In this document: positions 62,150-64,000 of the stretch, one piece after another | Layout of the letters: each line of letters begins with the position of its first letter | Numbering within the stretch: position 1 is the first letter of the stretch | Source of the DNA: Teratosphaeria epicoccoides | Lineage: Eukaryota > Ascomycota > Dothideomycetes > Mycosphaerellales > Teratosphaeriaceae | Direction of reading: 5' to 3' | DNA length: 64,000 bases | NCBI GenBank assembly: GCA_021401465.1 | Contig: JADDMT010000001.1 | Span: forward strand, 799,861 to 863,860 | Notes under the pieces: generated by a model | Databases searched by the model: none | Seen by the model: the letters and a program-made list of their open reading frames with translations, nothing else | Told to the model about the DNA's origin: nothing | Made by a program: the position numbers and the translations under genes

Positions 62150-63325
62150 CTATGCCTTGTTTCGGCTAGGGTACTATCCGGAACCATCTTTATCACTCTT
62201 GTGAATTCGACAATCGTCGTCGTAGCACGCAGTCTAAGTAAGTACAGCATGGTCCGGTTCTCGAGTAGCGGCGACCTTTTGCTTAGGTGCCGTCGTTGTC
62301 GCGCGAGCCTGCTCTATCCTAGGCAGCTCTTGTCGTTGCTTCTTAGCAAAACATTCGCGGGAAAAGTGTCCTTTCTTTCCGCAGTTGTGGCACTCGAGAT
62401 TACTCTTGTCGAATGGCTTCTTCAGACCATTCTAGGGAGGAGAGCCCTTCCGCGGCTTTCCTCGGGGTCCATTCCTCGGACGCCCCTTAGTCGCATCTAA
62501 CTCCATAGGTTAGAGACCGTAGTAATCGCTTCGCCATTTCGGTGCCGATCGTTAGACCTTATGGTTAGCCTGCGCCGGCTTGCGATTTCCATGTTGTCGT
62601 TCTTGCTGTCGTTCCTAGATGCGATTATCGATTCTAATCGCGAGATCGCTCATTTCCTTGAGTGTCGTTAGCCGATCTCCTCAGGCAATTTCATCTTTAA
62701 CCGTCTCCTTCAGTCCCTAGTAGAACTAAGCGGCTAAAGCGTTATCATTCTAGTCGACTCGAGCAGAGAGGGTCTGAAAGTCCGCGCGGTACTTCGTGGC
62801 GGAACCCTTCTGCTAGATTCCTAGGAGAGCTCTTTCGGCCTCTTGTTGCTTATTACCGAGCCCGAATGCTTCGCGTAATGCCTTAAACAAAGACTTGTCT
62901 GAGTTAAGAATCTCCCTAGTCGTCGTCTTCCTGGCTTCGGCGCTGCTGACGTGATCCAGATAATCCGTTAGATGAGGCTAGATAAACTCGAACGCCGGTC
63001 CCTTCAGGTAAGAGACAATGTACATCATTCGCTTATGATGTGTCGTAAACTGTTCCGTATCCACGTTAAATGCTAACTAGCATTGTAGGATAAGTATCTC
63101 GACTTGAGATCGTTGTCCTGTGAACTCTGTAGGGCTTCCCATCTTGAAGCCGTTGTTGCCGTGTCCATTCCCGGTAGTTGAACCTGCGACGGATGCTAGA
63201 GCCATCTCGCTAAGGTGAATAGATTCGAGCTACTACGTGATTTGAGGTATAGTAGCAACTTGTTCTCGTGGTATCGGTTGACTGTCGCTAGAGCTTGAAC
63301 TGACAGTTGAAGAACTACTTGACAT
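62150..63325 (-). pseudogene. gag of Gypsy family B, stops present, zinc knuckle intact
   Basis: Starts at the ATG at 63325 with a Ser-rich N terminus, 60 bases after the LTR. The capsid-like region reads PTEFTGQRSQVEILIL and KGPAFEFI. The zinc knuckle near 62395-62340 is CHNCGKKGHFSREC, a perfect C-x2-C-x4-H-x4-C. Its frame differs from that of pol, unlike family A, where gag and pol share one frame. Several TAG stops interrupt it. Confidence 0.8.
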
Positions 63326-63384
63326 AGGCGTATGTTAAGCGCTCGCCGAGTCTCCTGATGCTTCCCTAGAAGTAGTGCTTAAAA

Positions 63385-63874
63385 TGTCATAAGGGTAGGT
63401 GCCGATAGCAGGAAGGTGACTAGGTGTTAGACTTGGGAGCTGTGCAGAATATCGACAATAGCAGTTAACCTTGTAACTAACTCTCCTCTAAGCAAGAGAG
63501 GATTGAATTGAGATTAAGCACGAAGCTCCTAACTACCTGTCCTAAAGCCATCCCTATATACTAGAGAGCGACAGAGCAGCTCTGTTAGATCTGTCGACAG
63601 ACCTAACAGATCCGTGTCTGTAGATCTGTAGACTAACCCTACAGATCCAAGGGTCTGTTATCACGTAACAGATCCCTTCTTCCTTATAAGCCCATGGATC
63701 TGTAGACTAACCCTATAGATCCAGGGATCTGTCCTCACGTGACAGATCCTTTCTTCTATGACTATGCCTATGACTTATAGTACTCCCATGACGGTACTAT
63801 GACTTATAGCACTTAGGACCTACATGATCCTGTATCCTACAGTACTCCGGACAGTACTCCTGACACTCATGACA
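63385..63874 (-). repeat. 5' LTR of Gypsy family B
   Basis: 490 bp, ends TGTCAT and ATGACA, same length as the left LTR and by eye differing from it mostly at transition sites (for example gggagctatgaag versus gggagctgtgcag near the start). Confidence 0.9.
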
Positions 63875-64000
63875 CCTATGGAGTTAGATGCGACTAAGGG
63901 GCGTCCGAGGAATAGACCCCGAGGAAAGCCGCGGAAGGGCTCTCCTCCCTAGAATGGTCTGAAGAAGCCATTCGACAAGAGTAATCTCGAGTGCCACAAC
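63875..64000 (+). mobile_element. gag fragment of a plus-strand family B copy, continuing beyond the window
   Basis: This is the reverse complement of about 62387-62508 in the minus-strand element: it reads MELDATKGRPRNRPRG and runs up to the first half of the zinc knuckle (NLECHN) on plus. It starts directly after the B LTR. It may be the continuation of the plus-strand B copy whose 5' LTR and first gag codons lie at 50105-50633. Confidence 0.8.

Larger units (their letters stand above)
56857..63874 (-). mobile_element. complete-length Gypsy family B element
   Basis: A 7.0-kb element bounded by two 490-bp direct LTRs (56857-57346 and 63385-63874), read on minus: 5' LTR on the right, gag from 63325, protease near 61400, RT near 60700-60300, RNase H near 59980-59600, integrase 59500-58260, chromodomain near 58200-58070, an antisense ORF (plus strand), then the 3' LTR on the left. 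The sequences flanking the LTRs (caggc on the left, cctat on the right) do not form a target-site duplication. Inactive because of many stops. Confidence 0.88.

Noticed and set aside
1..64000. CRISPR arrays, rRNA and tRNA genes
   Set aside because: No regularly spaced direct repeats were seen, nothing resembling rRNA, and no cloverleaf with convincing A and B boxes was found by eye. A covariance-model scan (tRNAscan-SE, Infernal) would be decisive for tRNAs.

Overview
The window is nuclear DNA from a filamentous ascomycete (Pezizomycotina; gene style and repeat decay would fit a Dothideomycete, but that rank is a guess). The evidence is short spliceosomal introns (about 45-200 bp) with GTAAGT-type donors and CTRAC-type branch sites, compact genes on both strands with intergenic gaps of a few hundred to about 2000 bases, recognisable eukaryotic and fungal families (PEX19, UBC9, NAA10/ARD1, AFG1, an MCP2-type ABC1 protein, RUS1/DUF647, a RlpA-like secreted protein, GH16), and LTR retrotransposons decayed by C-to-T type transitions as expected from repeat-induced point mutation (RIP). 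Layout: bases 1 to about 49700 are gene-bearing; bases 49740 to 64000 are a nested Ty3/Gypsy retrotransposon block. || Gene-bearing part, left to right: triose-phosphate/nucleotide-sugar-type transporter (-); membrane-anchored glycosyltransferase (+); RUS1/DUF647 protein (-); a small two-exon unknown (-); EamA/DMT transporter (+); NAA10 acetyltransferase (+); a broken SRPK-type kinase (-); an unknown charged protein (+); PEX19 (-) divergent from UBC9 (+); MCP2-type kinase-like protein (-) divergent from AFG1 (+); YCII-domain protein (-); secreted GH16 enzyme (+); a voltage-gated proton channel (Hv1-type) with a one-base frame break (+); a large PHD-finger protein (-) with a possible 46-residue gene just upstream; an isolated Gypsy reverse-transcriptase scrap; a SCY1-like pseudokinase (+); a Ser/Thr-rich single-pass membrane protein (-); a secreted Ser-rich RlpA-like protein (-); a chimeric SDR/polysaccharide-deacetylase remnant (+); mitoribosomal protein uL24m (-); an F-box protein (+); a broken Mtr-type amino-acid permease (-); and a DUF7730-like fragment (-) whose 5' end stops at the transposon boundary. 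Mitochondrial and peroxisomal housekeeping genes are common here; I see no biosynthetic cluster, CRISPR array, rRNA, or tRNA I can support. || Retrotransposon block: two chromodomain Gypsy families, A (360-bp LTRs, TGATA...TATTA/CA) and B (490-bp LTRs, TGTCAT...ATGACA), are nested. The order is an inverted A LTR, the 5' LTR and first gag codons of a plus-strand B copy, a plus-strand A element inserted in that gag, a complete minus-strand B element with two 490-bp LTRs, then plus-strand B gag sequence running off the right end. The gag-pol of A stays in one frame for about 4.9 kb and is broken almost only by TAG codons. Both families carry an extra ORF antisense to pol between the chromodomain and the 3' LTR; the one in A is still open and carries a spliceable intron. 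|| All splice calls were made by eye from frame, splice sites and family conservation; none is supported by RNA evidence.
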